This document shows, piece after piece, positions 42,813 through 51,728 of a stretch of DNA of 64,000 bases; within the stretch, counting starts at the first letter, position 1, and every line of letters begins with the position of its first letter. The stretch comes from Nostoc sp. LEGE 06077. GTDB lineage: Bacteria; Cyanobacteriota; Cyanobacteriia; Cyanobacteriales; Nostocaceae. Both the position numbers and the translations under genes were made by a program. The stretch spans positions 1 to 64,000 of the forward strand of contig NZ_JADEWI010000010.1 in NCBI RefSeq assembly GCF_015207705.1, given 5' to 3'. The notes below the pieces were generated by a model. It saw nothing but the letters and a program-made list of their open reading frames with translations. It was not told where the DNA came from and ran no database searches.

Positions 42813-45257
42813 ATGACAAATGACCAAACACAGTGGCTTTTAGCCCCAACTGAACAACCACCAGAGTGGTTTATTGCAGCAGTAAAGCAGTACACACCTG
42901 CATCTAGTGGACTATATGCTGCAAAATTATTATGGCAAAGAGATATCAAAAATATTCAACAACTAGCAGCTTTTGTTAACTATCAAACTTATCAACCTGC
43001 CAGCCCCTTTGAATTTGGGGAAGAAATGCACTTGGCAGTAGAAAGGTTACAACAAGCTCGTAATACTGGTGAAAAAGTTGCTATTTGGGGTGATTTTGAT
43101 GCTGATGGTATCACTTCTACTGCTGTGTTATGGGATGGTTTGGGGCAATTTTTTCAGCAACATACTCAGTTAACTTATTACATTCCCAATCGCCTGCGAG
43201 AATCCCACGGATTGAATAATCCAGGAATTGAGAATTTAGCTAAACAAAATTTTAAATTAATAGTTACTTGTGATACGGGCAGTACAAATATTGATGAAAT
43301 TATTTATGCTAAACAGTTAGGTATAGATGTAATCGTTACAGATCATCACACCTTACCTGCGGAACGTCCACCAGTTGCAGCAATTATTAATCCCCGTTAT
43401 TTATCCAGCGTTCATCCTTTATTTAATCTTTCTGGGGTAGCGGTTGCCTATAAATTAGTAGAAGCCCTTTATCAAACACTGCCAAATGTCCCTCAAGATG
43501 CACTAGAAAATTTATTAGATTTAGTAGCGGTGGGGTTAATAGCCGATTTGGTGCAACTCAAGGGAGATTGTCGATATTTAGCACAATTAGGAATTCAACG
43601 TTTACAAGCAGACTTTAAACAACCTCCAACCGCACGAAGACGACCAGGGGTAGGGCGATTATTAGAATTGTGCCAAAAAAGTGGCGATCGCCCCACAGAT
43701 ATTTCCTTTGGTTTAGGGCCGCGCATCAATGCAGTTAGTCGCATTCAAGGTGATGCAAGTTTTTGCGTAGAATTATTGACCAGCCGCGATGCTAAACACT
43801 GCAATCAATTGGCTGAAGTTACAGAACTTGCCAACACCCGCCGCAAGTCATTACAAAAAGATGTGCAAGCCCAAGTTGTCCAAAAACTCTCCCAATTAGA
43901 TTTATCAACCACCAGCGTCATTGTCCTCGAAGATCCCCAATGGCCAGCAGGTGTGTTAGGCTTAGTCGCCGGACAAGTAGCCCAAGAAACAGGCCGTCCT
44001 ACAATTTTGTTAAGCACCGAATTGCCAGAGGAGCATACTTCGACTCCGCTCAGTAACCGAGGAAACAGAGGAGCTTCAGAAGAATTAGCTCTTTTATCTT
44101 CTAACTCAGCACTCAGCACTCAACACTCAGCACTCAGCACTCAGCACTCAGCACTTGTACTAGCCCGTGGTTCAGCCCGTTCTATCAATTCTGTCGATTT
44201 ATATCAACTAGTCAAAGACCAAGCACATTTATTACATCGCTTTGGTGGACATCCCTACGCTGCGGGGTTGAGTCTGCCAGTCGAGAATATTCCTTTATTT
44301 ACCCAAGCAATTAATCAGCAGTTGCGGCAATCTTTGGGTAGTACAGAATTGATGCCTACGGTTCAAGCAGATTTAACAGTTACCGTAGCAGACTTAGGCA
44401 AAGAATTATTTTTAGAACTGAAACTGCTAGAACCTTGCGGGATGGGAAACCCAGCCCCAAAGCTACTAATCCAAAACTGCTGGTTTGAAAATGCTTGGCA
44501 TCGCAATCAGCAAGACTGGCAAGGAAAAAAAGTACAGTACATTAAAACCGATTTTGATATTCGGGATGAATCTACTAAAAATCCTTTTCCTGGAGTGTGG
44601 TGGGGACATTATAAAGATGAATTACCTATAGGCAAAGCTGATTGCATAGTCGAACTAGATTACAACAGTTTCAAAAAACGCTATGAAATCAGATTAATCG
44701 CCGTCCGTTCCAGCACTAACTCAGAACTCAATCAACAACACCCAACACAAATACTCGACTGGCGCAATCAAGAACACTCAGCACTTCCCACTCTAAACTC
44801 CCCACTCATCCTGGAAGAATGCCCTAGTAGCTGGGATGAACTACGCGCTTGGTGGCAACGCTCTCTTTATCATGGTCAACAATTAGCCCTTGCTTGGTCT
44901 AAACTTCACCTCCAACCACCCCAAGAAATTTGGCTTACTCTGGTTGGCATAGCTAAATATCTGAGTCGTACACAGCAACTAGTTACCCGCACACAGCTAC
45001 TAGAAAAATTAGGTATAGGTAATCCAAGCTTGCTTTTAGGCATCAAGGCTTTAAAATATTGCGGATTTATCGTCACAAGACAAGACCGTTCTTTACAAAT
45101 CAGCCAAAATCCCCAAACAATTTCCGCCACCCTAGCGGATGCAGCCGTCACTCAATTTTTAGCCGCAGTCAGCGAAGAACAATTTCAGCGACATTATTTT
45201 TCTGAAGTACCTTTATCTACTATTGTGACGATTATTAATCGACCTCTGCCTTTTTAA
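42813..45257 (+). CDS. recJ: Single-stranded-DNA exonuclease RecJ
   Basis: RecJ degrades ssDNA 5' to 3' in recombination and mismatch repair. The 814-residue product has DHH-family motifs: DFDADGITSTAVLWDGL, TCDTGSTN, VTDHHTLP (the DHH), LVAVGLIADLV and the DHHA1 motif FGGHPYAAGLSLP. An unusual insert at about residues 407-450 (EEHTSTPLSNRGNRG, then ALSTQHS repeats) is encoded by CTCAGCA heptamers, and a second smaller insert (about 648-667) has SELNQQHPTQ. A C-terminal extension of about 170 residues follows the core. Core motifs are intact, so it is likely functional. Confidence 0.93.
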   Translation: MTNDQTQWLLAPTEQPPEWFIAAVKQYTPASSGLYAAKLLWQRDIKNIQQLAAFVNYQTYQPASPFEFGEEMHLAVERLQQARNTGEKVAIWGDFDADGITSTAVLWDGLGQFFQQHTQLTYYIPNRLRESHGLNNPGIENLAKQNFKLIVTCDTGSTNIDEIIYAKQLGIDVIVTDHHTLPAERPPVAAIINPRYLSSVHPLFNLSGVAVAYKLVEALYQTLPNVPQDALENLLDLVAVGLIADLVQLKGDCRYLAQLGIQRLQADFKQPPTARRRPGVGRLLELCQKSGDRPTDISFGLGPRINAVSRIQGDASFCVELLTSRDAKHCNQLAEVTELANTRRKSLQKDVQAQVVQKLSQLDLSTTSVIVLEDPQWPAGVLGLVAGQVAQETGRPTILLSTELPEEHTSTPLSNRGNRGASEELALLSSNSALSTQHSALSTQHSALVLARGSARSINSVDLYQLVKDQAHLLHRFGGHPYAAGLSLPVENIPLFTQAINQQLRQSLGSTELMPTVQADLTVTVADLGKELFLELKLLEPCGMGNPAPKLLIQNCWFENAWHRNQQDWQGKKVQYIKTDFDIRDESTKNPFPGVWWGHYKDELPIGKADCIVELDYNSFKKRYEIRLIAVRSSTNSELNQQHPTQILDWRNQEHSALPTLNSPLILEECPSSWDELRAWWQRSLYHGQQLALAWSKLHLQPPQEIWLTLVGIAKYLSRTQQLVTRTQLLEKLGIGNPSLLLGIKALKYCGFIVTRQDRSLQISQNPQTISATLADAAVTQFLAAVSEEQFQRHYFSEVPLSTIVTIINRPLPF
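44095..44156 (+). repeat. CTCAGCA heptamer repeats inside recJ
   Basis: About seven tandem heptamers of the type ACTCAGC or ACTCAAC, in frame with recJ and encoding ALSTQHS repeats. 35-40 bases would break the frame unless multiples of three, and here the frame is kept. Confidence 0.9.
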
Positions 45258-45785
45258 GCATATAGGAATCATATTTGATTTGGAGAAAAAACTCAGTACA
45301 CCTCTGTTACTTCTTTTTCTGTTCCCTTTTAAGAGTTCCCTTCCTACACAAGTAATTTCAATAATCAAGTCGGATTCCTATAGATAGTGCGAATTACACC
45401 CACAGAAATTTAAAATTTTCACGATTCACACTAGCTTTCATGCTCATCATACCAATAGTGCATATATCCTCAATAAATAACTTGATGTATAGGAAATTCA
45501 TCTGATATCTGAAGATTTGCTGAGTTGAAATAGTTATGATTGGGCAAAACTTCTGATGGTTTTTGATAGTCCAGTGAGGCGCTACCAATATCTCCATCTA
45601 ATTTGTCAACCTTAACAAAACTTTATCTGTGGTTCTCAAAGGGAGATTTATGCAAGTTTTTTCATAATCAAAGCTTCACATAAATTTCGGTAGTTTTAAC
45701 AAGCCGAGAACTAGAAAGTAAGAGTTAGAAATAGTGTAGCAATCTTGCGTTTATCCAGTTTGAAAAGATAATTTCCCAATTTTCC
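45258..45785. other. Intergenic region: MITE, then leader of the PEP-CTERM gene
   Basis: No gene seen. A MITE fills 45261-45382. The rest is AT-rich and probably contains the promoter of the rightward PEP-CTERM gene. A 67-residue leftward frame here (45394-45597) has no protein character. Confidence 0.5.
45261..45382. mobile_element. 122-bp MITE with TATAGGAATC ends (IS630-like)
   Basis: TATAGGAATC...TTGATT at 45261-45280 is mirrored by AATCAAG...GATTCCTATA at 45363-45382, about 16 of 20 positions. The ends begin with TA, as expected for IS630/Tc1-type insertion into TA. CGGATTCCTATAG closely resembles CCGGATTGCTATAG at the outer end of the IS630-family remnant (about 18636-18649). Confidence 0.65.
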
Positions 45786-46523
45786 ATGACAACAAAACTA
45801 TTCCAAACTCTAGCAGCAGCTACAACCTTAGCCGGTATCGTAGCCACCGCGGGCGCAGCAAACGCAGCTTCGCTCTCTTACTCTAGTCAATACCAATACA
45901 AACCTACAGATGAAGCAGCATCAGCTGATGGTTACTACATAACAGACATCAAGGATACAATCAGCGTTCAAAAGTTTAACTCAGCACTAGGTACTCTCAA
46001 AAGTGTAACCATAGAGTTTATTGGCAACTTGAAAGGAGATGCAGGCTTTGAAAACAGAAGCAATAATGCTGCTACTGTCCTAGTAAATCTTGCAGGTACA
46101 CTGAATTTGCAACTACCAGAAGGTGTAGATCGATTTGAGTTAAATCCAGAACAGTCTTATTCTTACACCGTAGCTAGGAGAGATGGAGTATTAGATTACG
46201 CTGGTACTTCTGGTAGAACAGTTGCTGGATTAAGTGCTGGTATTACAGAAACAAAAACATTCGCTGATAGCAGTTTCTTGCAATATTTCCTAGGTCAAGG
46301 AACCACAGACTTCACCTTCTTAGCAACAGCTAATTCAAGTATTTCTGGCCCTGGTAATCTTGCCTCTTATGTTACTACATTAGCTAGTGCAAATGTTAAT
46401 GTTACTTATAACTACGACCCCAAAGCGGTACCAGAACCTTCTGCGGCAATTGGTCTTGGTTTAGTAGCAGGAATTGGTTTAATGTCACAACGCAGAAAAA
46501 GCTGGCTCAAAGCTTCTAACTAA
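45786..46523 (+). CDS. Exported PEP-CTERM protein
   Basis: A 245-residue secreted protein. Signal peptide about 1-27 (LFQTLAAATTLAGIVATAGA, cleavage after ANA). A beta-rich body (SVTIEFIGNLKGDAG, VLVNLAGTLNLQL) probably matches a choice-of-anchor type domain. The C-terminus has the sorting signal VPEPSAAIGLGLVAGIGLMSQRRK: PEP motif, hydrophobic helix and basic tail, recognised by an exosortase. Role is likely extracellular matrix or surface; unknown in detail. A terminator follows at 46679. Confidence 0.87.
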   Translation: MTTKLFQTLAAATTLAGIVATAGAANAASLSYSSQYQYKPTDEAASADGYYITDIKDTISVQKFNSALGTLKSVTIEFIGNLKGDAGFENRSNNAATVLVNLAGTLNLQLPEGVDRFELNPEQSYSYTVARRDGVLDYAGTSGRTVAGLSAGITETKTFADSSFLQYFLGQGTTDFTFLATANSSISGPGNLASYVTTLASANVNVTYNYDPKAVPEPSAAIGLGLVAGIGLMSQRRKSWLKASN

Positions 46524-46938
46524 TCGGTAGAAATAGGTGAGTTTTCTCACCTGATTTAATCTACTATTACCAATTAAACATGAAGAAGCACATTGAATAA
46601 TTACAAAAGTGTGCTTTTGCTAGACTGCTCTTCATACCGATTATTACTGTCAGAATCATATCTGATTTAACTGTGAAAAACCTGGACAATAAGTCTGGGT
46701 TTTTTATTTTGGGGTAAAAATGCAGAATACAGAAGTCAGAATTTATTAAAGTTTGACCATCAGTACTATGAGAATAGGAAAATCTTGATCTAGGAGACTC
46801 CTGATTTATTCATGATTCTGACTTTCTATTCCTTCATTATTAAATTTTGGTTGACAATTGCAATGCCTAGACTGAATCATCTTGTGCCAATGCCTGCTAA
46901 CCTCATACTGGAAGTTCACAGGTTAAAAATTTACATAT
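46524..46938. other. Intergenic region with terminator
   Basis: No gene seen beyond the terminator at 46679-46706. AT-rich; the right part is the promoter region of the HAD phosphatase gene, with short repeat-like GAATCATGATTCTGAC pieces. Confidence 0.4.
46679..46706 (+). terminator. Rho-independent terminator after the PEP-CTERM gene
   Basis: AACCTGGAC pairs with GTCTGGGTT (two G-T wobbles) across AATAA and is followed by TTTTT. Confidence 0.75.
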
Positions 46939-47793
46939 ATGGCATCGCCTGAAAATCAAGTTCTACCTACACAAGACATTAAGTTACTAGTTTTAGATAT
47001 AGATGGTACGATCGCTGGAAAATCCAATTCCCTAAGCAAATCTGTCAAGCAAGCGATCGCCGCCGTGCAAGCTAAAGGAATCAATGTTGCAATTGCTACT
47101 GGTCGTATGTATCGTTCCGCCTTGCGCTTTCATCAAGAAATTGGCTCTAATCTACCATTAGCAGCTTATCAAGGAGCCTGGATTCAAGATCCCACGAACC
47201 AGAAAATACATCGTCATTTGCCTGTGGCGAGAGAAATGGCACACCAATTATTAGACTATTTTGAACAACCCCAGTGGCGATCGCTTCTATCTATCCACTT
47301 TTACATTAATGATGAGCTTTATGTGCGGGAGTTAACCAGAGAAACTAAAATTTATGCACAACGCTCAGGAATTACCCCAATTGCTGTGGGTGATTTACGC
47401 AAAATTTTAATTGAACATGAACCAACAAAAATTTTAGCTTTGTGCGATGACACAGAAGCGATTGATAGGTTATTAGGAAATTTGCGCCGTCAATACACAC
47501 CAGCAGAACTTTACCTGACAACTTCCGTAGCTACATTCTTTGAAGCCACAAATCCTACTGTCAATAAAGGCGCTGCTGTACGTTATTTCGCCGAAGAACT
47601 TTTGGGTTTACAAAGAAATAACGTTATGGCTATTGGTGATAATTATAATGATGTGGAAATGCTGGAATATGCTGGTATTGGTGTGGCGATGGGGAATGCT
47701 CCAAAAGACGTGCAGGCGATCGCTCAATGGGTCACTCCTAATGTAGAAAAAGATGGAGCGGCGATCGCCATCAAAAAATTTTTACTTTCTTAA
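46939..47793 (+). CDS. Cof-type HAD-superfamily phosphatase
   Basis: A 284-residue cytosolic phosphatase of the Cof/YidA branch. Motif I is LLVLDIDGTIAG with nucleophile Asp, motif II IAIATGRMY, a large C2-type cap (about 85-190), motif III Lys in NPTVNKGAAV, and motif IV AIGDNYNDVEMLEYAGIGVAMGNAP. Substrate is probably a sugar phosphate or phosphorylated cofactor; it cannot be predicted. ATG at 46939; no operon partner. A candidate small RNA begins just after the stop codon. Confidence 0.9.
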   Translation: MASPENQVLPTQDIKLLVLDIDGTIAGKSNSLSKSVKQAIAAVQAKGINVAIATGRMYRSALRFHQEIGSNLPLAAYQGAWIQDPTNQKIHRHLPVAREMAHQLLDYFEQPQWRSLLSIHFYINDELYVRELTRETKIYAQRSGITPIAVGDLRKILIEHEPTKILALCDDTEAIDRLLGNLRRQYTPAELYLTTSVATFFEATNPTVNKGAAVRYFAEELLGLQRNNVMAIGDNYNDVEMLEYAGIGVAMGNAPKDVQAIAQWVTPNVEKDGAAIAIKKFLLS

Positions 47794-47819
47794 AGCTTGC
47801 TATCTTTATATCTCATGAA

Positions 47820-47914
47820 ATCAGAAAGAACACCGACGACTGGCCGTGTTTCGTCTCGGTGTTCTTGCTGGTTCGCTCCTCACACAACTGAAAGTATAGT
47901 CGAACTACTTTTAT
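47820..47914 (+). ncRNA. yfr1: Candidate Yfr1-type small RNA
   Basis: Layout matches Yfr1, the conserved cyanobacterial small RNA: a first stem-loop (AAGAACACCGA 47826-47836 with TCGGTGTTCTT 47856-47866), a single-stranded stretch with GCTCCTCACAC at 47875-47885 (10 of 11 bases of the ultraconserved ACUCCUCACAC), and a second hairpin (47891-47911) with T-rich tail. A TTATAT -10-like box lies at about 47806-47811. Mismatch at the first motif base and a long first stem are cautions. Yfr1 acts by pairing with mRNA leaders. Confidence 0.45.
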
Positions 47915-48205
47915 GCGTCAATAGCTGAGATAAAAATTGTTATATTTTTTGTCAGAAACACTACTGATGAATAGCACGCTTATTCCTAGCTAAATTGCGT
48001 AGTTATTTCTGGGAAATTCTACTTTATAACTTCAATAAATCATTAGTAATGCCAAGTTTAAAAAAAAGTTCTCTATCTTAGGTTAATCCTACTGCGTTCT
48101 CATTCATCAGCAAATGCTTTCCCAACTTGCTTGACTGTTATGAGAACTACTGCAACAAACCAACTCCTGTTCATTTATGACTTCACTTCTTACAGTGGTA
48201 AGATT
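47915..48205. other. Spacer after the candidate small RNA
   Basis: AT-rich and non-coding; no signal of note was seen. Confidence 0.3.
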
Positions 48206-49084
48206 TCATAGTTCCCAAGGAGCCGTCACCCCTAGTTTTTCTACTAGTAAAAATCTCAGCATACGCTGAGTAATTATCACTAAACCCAGCCTAGCTTGAG
48301 CTAGTTCAGGTGAATAAATTTTTACATCACCCCAAATTCTACACTTACTCCAGAAGTTTTCTACAGCTTGACTCAACTTCAAGGCGACTTTTTGCCAGTT
48401 AACTGCATCACTAATATCCGAACATCCCAAGTTGTCCGCTACTTGCACTAACTGAGCAAGTAAATCTTTTTCGGTTGAGTGATGGAAGCAAAGTTGGTTG
48501 TCATGATTCAACCAAGGTATTGGCTGTTGAGGTACTAGCCGCCAAAATTCCAGATTAGTATCTGGTAAAGGTTCCGTCAGTTTGATTAATCCCTCGTGAT
48601 GACCTAGCAATATTAATGAACAACAGCGTGCATGAGCGTATTGAGCAGCAAAAATATTTGTCGGGTTGTGGTTTTTAACATTTGGGGTTATTTCTTCTAT
48701 TCCCATCAGTTCTACTTGTCCTATGCACTCCATTACCCAGTGTTGTAACCAACTTGCCAAATAAACAGGAGTTAATTCTAAATAAATCCAACCAGGAGGA
48801 ACAATTTTGACGCTAAAAACGTCGCCACTGGTCGCCGATAATGCATATCCGATACTATCGGCTATATCCATAGCGGTGCAATTATGAGATTTTGATAACT
48901 GCTGTGCCAATCCTGAGATATATAAAATTTTGCTATTATCTCTATCTTTATATAGATGATTTTTTTTTAATTTTATGTTCTGTATTTTTTGGGTTTGCGT
49001 AGCTTCACTTAGTGCGTTAAATAACAGACTGTAAATTAACTGTTTAATTGACGTGTGATTGCTGATTATTGACCAACTATGCAC
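48206..49084 (-). CDS. DALR-domain protein, ArgRS-like without catalytic core
   Basis: A 292-residue protein. The C-terminal part (about 160-292; AQYAHARCCSLILLGHHEG, ELAQARLGLVIITQRMLRFLL) is a DALR anticodon-binding domain as in arginyl-tRNA synthetase, ending with GVTAPWEL where ArgRS ends in GVxxPERM. The N-terminal part (about 50-125) recalls the ArgRS additional domain. HIGH and KMSKS signatures and the Rossmann fold are absent, so it cannot charge tRNA. It might bind tRNA-Arg for another purpose. A known cyanobacterial protein type without assigned function. Start is ATG at 49084. Confidence 0.75.
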   Translation of the reverse strand: MHSWSIISNHTSIKQLIYSLLFNALSEATQTQKIQNIKLKKNHLYKDRDNSKILYISGLAQQLSKSHNCTAMDIADSIGYALSATSGDVFSVKIVPPGWIYLELTPVYLASWLQHWVMECIGQVELMGIEEITPNVKNHNPTNIFAAQYAHARCCSLILLGHHEGLIKLTEPLPDTNLEFWRLVPQQPIPWLNHDNQLCFHHSTEKDLLAQLVQVADNLGCSDISDAVNWQKVALKLSQAVENFWSKCRIWGDVKIYSPELAQARLGLVIITQRMLRFLLVEKLGVTAPWEL

Positions 49085-49396
49085 GGAATCTGATAAGAAT
49101 ATCTTTTTATTATTCCGCTAACAACGGCTTGTCATCTTTCTTTGGATATAACTTTAATCTATATAAAGAAAAATGAGAAGAGCATAAAATTTAATAAATA
49201 TTCTATGAATAGTAAGTAAACTTTACTACCATCATTGTACAGTAAGAAGTATAACAAAAGAGTAGGCGCTAAATTGCCTTCTACTCTTTGGATGGCTGGC
49301 GCTGTTAGGCGTTAAGCCTACCCCGTCAACACAAAGACACTCCTTGCACCTTGTTTTATCACGTCTTTGTCTTCAGCCGAACGCTCTTTGTTACCT
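49085..49396. other. Divergent leader region with two hairpins
   Basis: AAAGAGTAG (49257-49265) pairs with CTACTCTTT (49281-49289), and TAGGC with GCCTA follows at about 49306-49320. No T-run follows the first, so these look like leader RNA structures before the DevH-like gene rather than terminators. Confidence 0.5.
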
Positions 49397-50116
49397 ATGC
49401 AATCTCCATCCTCCTTTTCTGAGGCATCACGCCCTTTTTTGACTTGGCAACGTATTCTTGATTGGGCTCAAGAACACTATCGTTGCCGCACCTTTAGCAA
49501 AGATGAGCGCATTCCAGCTAGACCCGGATTGCTCTATTTGGTTCAAAGAGGTGCGATCCGTATGGTAGGCACTGCTCAAGTTAGTGCTACTGCTAGTCAG
49601 CTAACATCTCGACGCATCAACAGAACTCCAGAAGAAGCATTCTTGGGTTTTGTAGGAGCGGGACAACCATTTGAAATTGTGGCTCAGTCACCATTCACGC
49701 TTCAGGCATACGCTCACGTTGACCAAACTGCGGTGCTGTGGATGTACTGGCATGATCTAGACAACTGGCCTCACTTCCGGCGTGAAGTTATGGATGCCTT
49801 TAGGTATCAGCATCAGCGTAAATTGTTGTGGCTGAGTGCCTTAGGCCAACGACGTACAATTGACCGACTCTTAGGATTCCTCACATTGTTAATTGAGGAA
49901 TATGGTGAACCGGCAATGAGCGAAACTGATCCCGATGTGATTCGCGGCTATTGTTTGCCTTTCCCCCTAACTCATGCCCAAATTGGTAGTGCGATTGGTT
50001 CTACTCGTGTAACTGTTACCCGCTTAATGGGCAAATTGCGTCAAAGAGGTTTAATCCTGACTCAAGGAGATAATCTCATTTGCTTGCCAGCAGAATCGAT
50101 TAATAGAGCCAGTTAA
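49397..50116 (+). CDS. devH: Crp/Fnr-family regulator, probable DevH
   Basis: A 239-residue regulator of the Crp family with an unusual N-terminal effector domain (RPFLTWQRILDWAQEHYRC, GLLYLVQRGAIRMVG) and a C-terminal helix-turn-helix (HAQIGSAIGSTRVTVTRLMGKLRQRGLI). The cyclic-nucleotide signature is absent. DevH of Anabaena, needed for the heterocyst glycolipid layer, is of this type, and I recall it lies near an RbcR-type LysR gene, NnrU, thioredoxin and ndhF-ndhD, exactly the order here; hence the name, by synteny rather than alignment. ATG 49397 preferred to TTG 49367. Confidence 0.75.
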   Translation: MQSPSSFSEASRPFLTWQRILDWAQEHYRCRTFSKDERIPARPGLLYLVQRGAIRMVGTAQVSATASQLTSRRINRTPEEAFLGFVGAGQPFEIVAQSPFTLQAYAHVDQTAVLWMYWHDLDNWPHFRREVMDAFRYQHQRKLLWLSALGQRRTIDRLLGFLTLLIEEYGEPAMSETDPDVIRGYCLPFPLTHAQIGSAIGSTRVTVTRLMGKLRQRGLILTQGDNLICLPAESINRAS

Positions 50117-50446
50117 GACGCATTCAGAGTTCCTGTAAAGGCATCTATCACAATTTGACCCCGATCAGTCATCAGTAAGTTGGTGCAGCAACTCTTTCTT
50201 ACTGTTGTGTTTGACCAATCTGTTTGACCACCACAAACAGATTGTGCGTAATCGGGTAGTTTCTGGATAAAAAAGCCTCTGTGTGAAGTTTGTTTCTTTG
50301 ACAAAATATTCACAAGAGAAAAATAATAGTTCTTGGTAGAGGACTTATTGATTGTCTTGTTTGCCCGGCAAAAGCAGGAACTAAGTTGAACATTGAGAAT
50401 GCCTTGTCTACGGCAAAAGCGTAGTAGATGCCACTAAAAATATCAG

Positions 50447-50466
50447 CAAACTTTATATAAAGTTTG
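50447..50466. promoter_or_regulatory. Perfect 20-bp palindrome
   Basis: CAAACTTTATATAAAGTTTG is its own reverse complement, in the 530-base spacer between the convergent devH-like and pstS-like genes. An operator is unlikely this far from a start; a recombination or structural site is possible. Confidence 0.4.
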
Positions 50467-50587
50467 GGTGGTCTTGAAAACAAACTCATAATCAGAGTCG
50501 AAAGTATTGATTACCCAAGACTTCTTCAATGCAATTGTCTGTCTTGCTTTGATCAGCGGTGCAGTGGAAATACAGTTGATTCACCAA

Positions 50588-50612
50588 ATTGGAGCCTACC
50601 CTAGGCTCCAAT
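50588..50612. terminator. Hairpin between devH-like and pstS-like genes
   Basis: ATTGGAGCCTA and TAGGCTCCAAT form a perfect 11-bp stem with loop CCC. On the plus strand TGTCATTTTTG follows, a weak T-run; the leftward side has fewer T. It probably terminates the pstS-like transcript or both convergent units. Confidence 0.65.
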
Positions 50613-50646
50613 TGTCATTTTTGTCTGCATAAATTGCCAGTCTTTA

Positions 50647-51681
50647 TTAACGCAGCCTGACAAATCCGGCTTTAGCAATTAATTCTTGACCTTGATCTGT
50701 GAGCAACAAATTAGCGTAAGCTTCTCCTGCTTGCTGATCACTTTGTCCATTTTGTTTAACAATGACAAATAAACGTCTGGTGATGGGATATTCACCAGTT
50801 TGAAATGCTTCTGTATTCAGTTGATTACGCTGTTGCGGGCATTTTTCTAAGGGAATATAAGGTTTTTTGTAAGGTTCCACCAATTTGTCTGGCTGTCGCC
50901 CCAGGGGTAAGGCCTTGATGCTACACTGCCCTATTACTTCTGGGGCAGAGGCATAGTAAATTGCGCCAGGATTTTTGGCTATTTCTTTTAAAGCGTTAGT
51001 TGTAGTGCTAATAAACTGCACATTGCTACCAAATTTTGCTCCACCTAGGACATTCTCATCAAAAAACTCAATAGTGCCACTATCTTCTGGACGGCGAGAG
51101 TACGGTATTATGGGTAATTTTGGCCCGCCTAACTGTTCCCAATTATTTACTTTACCTGTGTAGATATCTTTTAGCTGGGCGAGGGTTAACCCAGCAACAT
51201 TGAGATTAGGATGAACGGCGATCGCTATGCCATCAATTGCTACGGGAACTGCTTTGATTGTAAATCCCAATTGTTTTGCCTGGTCATTTTCTTCTGGTTT
51301 CAAGGCGCGGGAAGACTGAGAAAATGCTAATTGATTACCCAGTAACATCTTAATTCCCGTACCTGAACCGGGTGCTGCTTCAATCGGTTCGGTGTATCGT
51401 AGTTGAAATCTCGGCCAGACAATTGCTACTGCGGAATCTACCTGCTGGCGGATGGGAGCCCAAGTAGTACTACCTCCATAACTAAATAATCCTGTAGGAA
51501 CATCAGCTACTTGAGAGAAGGTATCTGTTTTTGGGGTGTCTACCTTGGTTCTATTAATATAACCAGCTTGTATGCCATAGTTGTGAGAAAACCACCACAA
51601 CAAACCACCCACTAGTCCCAAGGTGATTGCTAGTGTTAGAACCAAAACTTTAGTTTCATTAGTTCTATTTTGTTGTGTCAT
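50647..51681 (-). CDS. PstS-like phosphate-binding protein, membrane anchored
   Basis: A 344-residue periplasmic-binding-type protein. A single N-terminal helix (VLVLTLAITLGLVGGLLWWF) anchors it; the mature domain has FSYGGSTTWAPIRQQVDSA, GSGTGIKMLLGNQLAFSQSSR, DGIAIAVHP and RPEDSGTIEFF, typical of PstS-family phosphate binders. No pstCAB follows, so it may be a stand-alone scavenger or sensor such as SphX. A start at 51723 would put the Pho box (51729-51758) right against the gene, so ATG 51681 is preferred. Expected to be under SphR control. Confidence 0.85.
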   Translation of the reverse strand: MTQQNRTNETKVLVLTLAITLGLVGGLLWWFSHNYGIQAGYINRTKVDTPKTDTFSQVADVPTGLFSYGGSTTWAPIRQQVDSAVAIVWPRFQLRYTEPIEAAPGSGTGIKMLLGNQLAFSQSSRALKPEENDQAKQLGFTIKAVPVAIDGIAIAVHPNLNVAGLTLAQLKDIYTGKVNNWEQLGGPKLPIIPYSRRPEDSGTIEFFDENVLGGAKFGSNVQFISTTTNALKEIAKNPGAIYYASAPEVIGQCSIKALPLGRQPDKLVEPYKKPYIPLEKCPQQRNQLNTEAFQTGEYPITRRLFVIVKQNGQSDQQAGEAYANLLLTDQGQELIAKAGFVRLR

Positions 51682-51728
51682 AGTTGGTTGCTTGGTTTTC
51701 TTACCCTGAAAGTAATTTCTCATTTTAT

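Larger units (their letters stand above)
50117..50646. other. Intergenic region with 20-bp palindrome and hairpins
   Basis: No convincing gene. It contains a perfect 20-bp palindrome at 50447-50466, a short hairpin CTACG-GCAAAAG-CGTAG near 50408-50424, and the terminator-like hairpin 50588-50612. A 66-residue leftward frame (50113-50313) has several Cys but no ribosome site and overlaps the devH stop; not accepted. Confidence 0.5.

Noticed and set aside
50113-50313. 66-residue leftward frame after devH
   Set aside because: No ribosome site, overlaps the devH stop, and composition not protein-like; kept in mind only because of several Cys.
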